Below, piece after piece: positions 61,290-64,000 of a DNA stretch of 64,000 nucleotides; position 1 is the first letter of the stretch; each line of letters starts with the position of its first letter. The notes below the pieces were generated by a model, which was not told where the DNA came from, searched no databases, and worked only from the letters and a program-made list of their open reading frames with translations. The stretch comes from Calonectria ilicicola (taxonomy: Eukaryota > Ascomycota > Sordariomycetes > Hypocreales > Nectriaceae): contig CP085829.1 in the NCBI GenBank assembly GCA_020809705.1, positions 2,356,001 to 2,420,000 of the forward strand, given 5' to 3'. Position numbers and translations under genes: made by a program.

Positions 61290-62694
61290 TTACTCCGCCT
61301 TGACACCATTGGGCTTGATGTCGTTCTCAACGTAGGGGTACTTGATGCGTAAGCACCAGATATCAAGGAAATCGCAGATGGTGACGATGACGTCAACGAC
61401 AAAGCTGCCGTAAACGCCAAAGGCAGTGCCAAGCATGCAGAACATGTAGGAGACCTGGTAAACGCCATCACCGAGGGCGCTGGGCCAGCCGAAACCAAAG
61501 TTGGTCTGCAGGACCGGTCCGACGGAATCGACAACGCCAATGACAAGGAGAAGACCAAGGACGTTGAAGAAGGGGAACTTGAGGTGGACCAAGTGGGCAG
61601 TGATGATCTGACCGACGCTGTAGGCGTTGATGAGACCAGCAAAGATGGCAAAGGGAACCAAGTGGCACTCGCGAATCTTGGGCTGCAGGTACAAATAGGC
61701 GACAATCAAGGACCAAACAGAGAAGAAGGGGACGAGGCCGAGCAGGGCACCGCGGGAGCGGTCTCCGTTGGCGCGACGGGTGCGGATGACATTGGCTGAG
61801 GATTCAACGGTGTTGAAGATGAGTACGATGGTGCCCTGGACCATGTACCAATCGGTAAAGGAGAGGTTGTAGAGCACGGGAGGGATACCCCAGGTTGCGG
61901 GCACGCCAACAGTAGCAAACATGCTCTGCTGCCAAAAGTGGGCGCCACCCATGAAACCAGTGAGGGCGAAGACCCCAACAATGGCAATGACACCCTCAAC
62001 GGGACCATTGACAATGCCGAGTGTAAGCGTCTTGGTGTGGTACGTCTCCCAAGTCTGGACGTAGAAAGTGCAGAGGGCTGATTTTGGGGAGAGGGGAAAA
62101 AGTCAGTCCCACACAATTCACATGTGATTGGTGTGTAAACTAGGGCCCAACTTACATGCAAAGAGCATGGCAACAGTACGCCAGCTCTGGCCCATGTTCT
62201 GGGATGCAGCAAAGATCAAAACTTCTAGGCTGGTGTTGAGAGCGTCTACACCGTGGTCAAAGAGCTCGCCGAGGGGACCGGATTGCTTGGTTCGCCGTCT
62301 GTTGCGCCAGCATGTGTCAGTTGGTTTTTTTTTTTTTTTGTTCCGCGAGTAATTTACAACGCCGAATGAAAATGGATTGTACTCACGCCTGTGTTCCGTC
62401 GACAGCGTCAAAAGTTTGGTAGAGAAACAAGCCCAGAGCCCAAGAGTAGTAGACCCAGGCGGGGCAGTCCTGGTCAAGCGTTGGGGTGTACCACAGCATG
62501 GTGAGGAAGTTTGCGACGACGAAGAGGAAGCCAGTCAGCGTAATGAGGTTGGGCGCCATGCTCATGGGGAAGCACTTGATGACGAAGTTCGTGTAGAACG
62601 GCTTCAACACGTACTTGGACAGCAGTGATCTGTCGACCCCAGAGTACTTGTAATCCCGGAGCGCGGGGAGCTCGCGTTGCCGCAGGTAGGCCAT
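61290..62694 (-). CDS. EPT1: sn-1,2-diacylglycerol ethanolamine/choline phosphotransferase
   Basis: Three exons: 62694-62387, 62298-62156 and 62077-61290, with introns of 88 and 78 nt, giving 412 aa. It makes phosphatidylethanolamine or phosphatidylcholine from CDP-ethanolamine/CDP-choline and diacylglycerol, the last step of the Kennedy pathway, in ER/Golgi membranes. The CDP-alcohol phosphotransferase signature D-G-x2-A-R-x8-G-x3-D-x3-D is complete (residues 99-121, DGTQARRTK through FDHGVD) only after splicing intron 1, which cuts the Ala codon. Several hydrophobic helices follow (GVIAIVGVFALTGFMGG, FNVLGLLLVIGVVDSVGP). The N-terminus (YKYSGVDRSLLSKYVLKPFY) is typical of the family. Whether choline or ethanolamine is preferred cannot be told from sequence, so CPT1 is an equally fair name. 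Intron 1 contains a 15-nt homopolymer (T on +). Confidence 0.95.
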
Positions 62695-64000
62695 CTTGAC
62701 GGTCTTGTGAGGGTAGTGGCTATGTCTTTCACTTCCGTTCTTGCTGCAGATGCTCGCGCTCGATCGGTCGGGGGGAAACGACGAAAAGTTGGACAGCGAT
62801 GCAAATCAAAGACAAAAATCGACCTGTCTGGTCCTCGTTCGAGAGGTGGAGGTGTCGTTCTGGCGGTGGAAGATAGATCCTCGTTCGATTCGCTTCTCAA
62901 GCTCCGCTTTGTCTCAATCCCGGAAGGTCGGTCCCACGTTGAAGAACTGCCCAGTCAAAAACGACACACGGCAAACGTGAGAAAATTTATGTGTGAGTTG
63001 GCCAAATGCCCGGTATGCTCGTGTCAACCAGATGCCCGAGCGCGTTACGGTTTCGGAGACTGCGGCGTGAGATGGAACACGGAGAATAAGAGTCGGCCGG
63101 GAAGAGCAAGGAGGGAGAGACAAGGGAAAGAACACGAAACTGCCAAAGGTCCAGCGGAATCCCGGGGTGGATCAACGCCTTAAATTAAAATCACAGTCCG
63201 CTACTTGTTTTCTAGCATGGTCTTATTTTTTTTCTTAAGCCTTTATTTCCCCACACGGGAACCCGGCCCAGGCTCGGGAAGATGAGACGCTCGTTTGTCC
63301 GGCTTGGCTCTTCTTTTTGATGCGCTGTTCTTTTCCTTGTTTTCCGGTTTTGGGTGGGACAATTTTTTTTTTCTCCATGTGGCTGCGCCGCCATGCTACT
63401 GGCGCACGCGAGTTCATTTCCGATAAGGTAAGGCTGATAAGGGGCAGGTGAGTGCACTCGCCCGCGCTAATTTCACTGCAGCCTCTCAATGCACGACGTC
63501 ATGATGCTTGACCCACTGTTCCGTTGATGCTCATCATTCTTATTAAACACGAGGTTTTGAGGGGGGTTTTCTGAGCCGGTTCATTCGCCACGGCCCTCGC
63601 TACTCCCTGTCCTGTTGATCATGGACCGTGAACATCCCTCGTCCTTTTTTGCTTTAACACTAGCGAGCGTTGCCCCTCTAGCTTTCAATCTTAATGCTGG
63701 CTGAACTCACACGCAACTTGTACATAACCTAAATAACCCACTCTTCACGCACGCGCAACAGAATACATGACAAGCTACGCAAATCCATCTTTTGATCCTG
63801 TGATAGAAAAATGACCACAGGATAACCAGCTCCAACGCCTGGTGTATTAAACGATTTATCCCCCACATCCTCTTTATGCGTGTCTTTTATGGCGCGTCAC
63901 ATATTTTGTCACCTGCCACGCTCCCATGTCGCGTGACCCCTGTTCTTGTCTAGATCCTCTCAGTGCCCTCCATCACGGTCCTCCCTCGTTTCTTCATAGG
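62695..64000. other. Upstream region of EPT1 to window end, 1.3 kb
   Basis: Promoter and flank of EPT1. ORFs of up to 168 codons on the plus strand overlap the promoter and have no motifs. No supported gene, RNA or repeat was seen up to the window edge. Confidence 0.5.

Overview
The window is nuclear DNA of a filamentous ascomycete, most likely a Sordariomycete and plausibly Hypocreales. Evidence: monocistronic genes on both strands, introns mostly of 45-200 nt with GTAAGT-like donors and CTAAY branch sites, and proteins typical of filamentous fungi (CFEM-GPI, GPI-anchored thaumatin-like, 2EXR, kelch/Tea1, NIM1-type kinase). Gene spacing is wide, with several 2-6 kb gene-free stretches. The species cannot be named from the sequence alone. 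No rRNA, tRNA, CRISPR array or intact transposon was found.

Layout. 1-731: 3' end of a gene for a protein with a zinc-binding C-terminus (+). 1.5-2.7 kb: metallophosphoesterase (+). 3.1-3.7 kb: CFEM GPI protein (-). 7.0-8.4 kb: GPI2 (-). 11.8-12.7 kb: 2EXR protein (+). 13.8-14.2 kb: MED31 (+). 14.6-15.0 kb: RPC11 (-). 15.7-16.8 kb: ankyrin protein (+). 17.2-18.5 kb: thaumatin-like protein (-). 19.7-21.6 kb: malate synthase (-). 24.1-28.1 kb: HSL1/NIM1-type kinase (-). 30.5-34.1 kb: SMC5 (+). 35.3-39.9 kb: Tea1-like kelch protein (-). 43.9-48.4 kb: KOG1/raptor (+). 49.6-51.4 kb: aspartyl-tRNA synthetase (+). 57.8-59.1 kb: Yap-type bZIP (+). 61.3-62.7 kb: ethanolamine/choline phosphotransferase (-). 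Exon structures were rebuilt by hand from splice sites. Every multi-exon model keeps its frame and restores family motifs across the junctions: VKQSYPDNYTD in GPI2, MLLFCPHC in RPC11, the CDP-alcohol signature in EPT1, and SKL in malate synthase.

The genes are mostly housekeeping: transcription (MED31, RPC11), translation (AspRS), growth control (KOG1), polarity and cell cycle (Tea1-like, HSL1), genome stability (SMC5), lipid and GPI synthesis (EPT1, GPI2), and the glyoxylate cycle (malate synthase). Three entries share the GPI/cell-surface theme (GPI2, CFEM, TLP), but they are not a cluster.

I found no clearly new multi-gene system. The most interesting signals are regulatory. The malate synthase peroxisomal signal sits alone on a last exon whose splice donor contains an in-frame stop. 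A 955-nt leader before the bZIP gene has no ATG. A stop-free 51-nt intron (a multiple of three) lies inside HSL1. Short upstream ORFs lie directly before KOG1 and HSL1.
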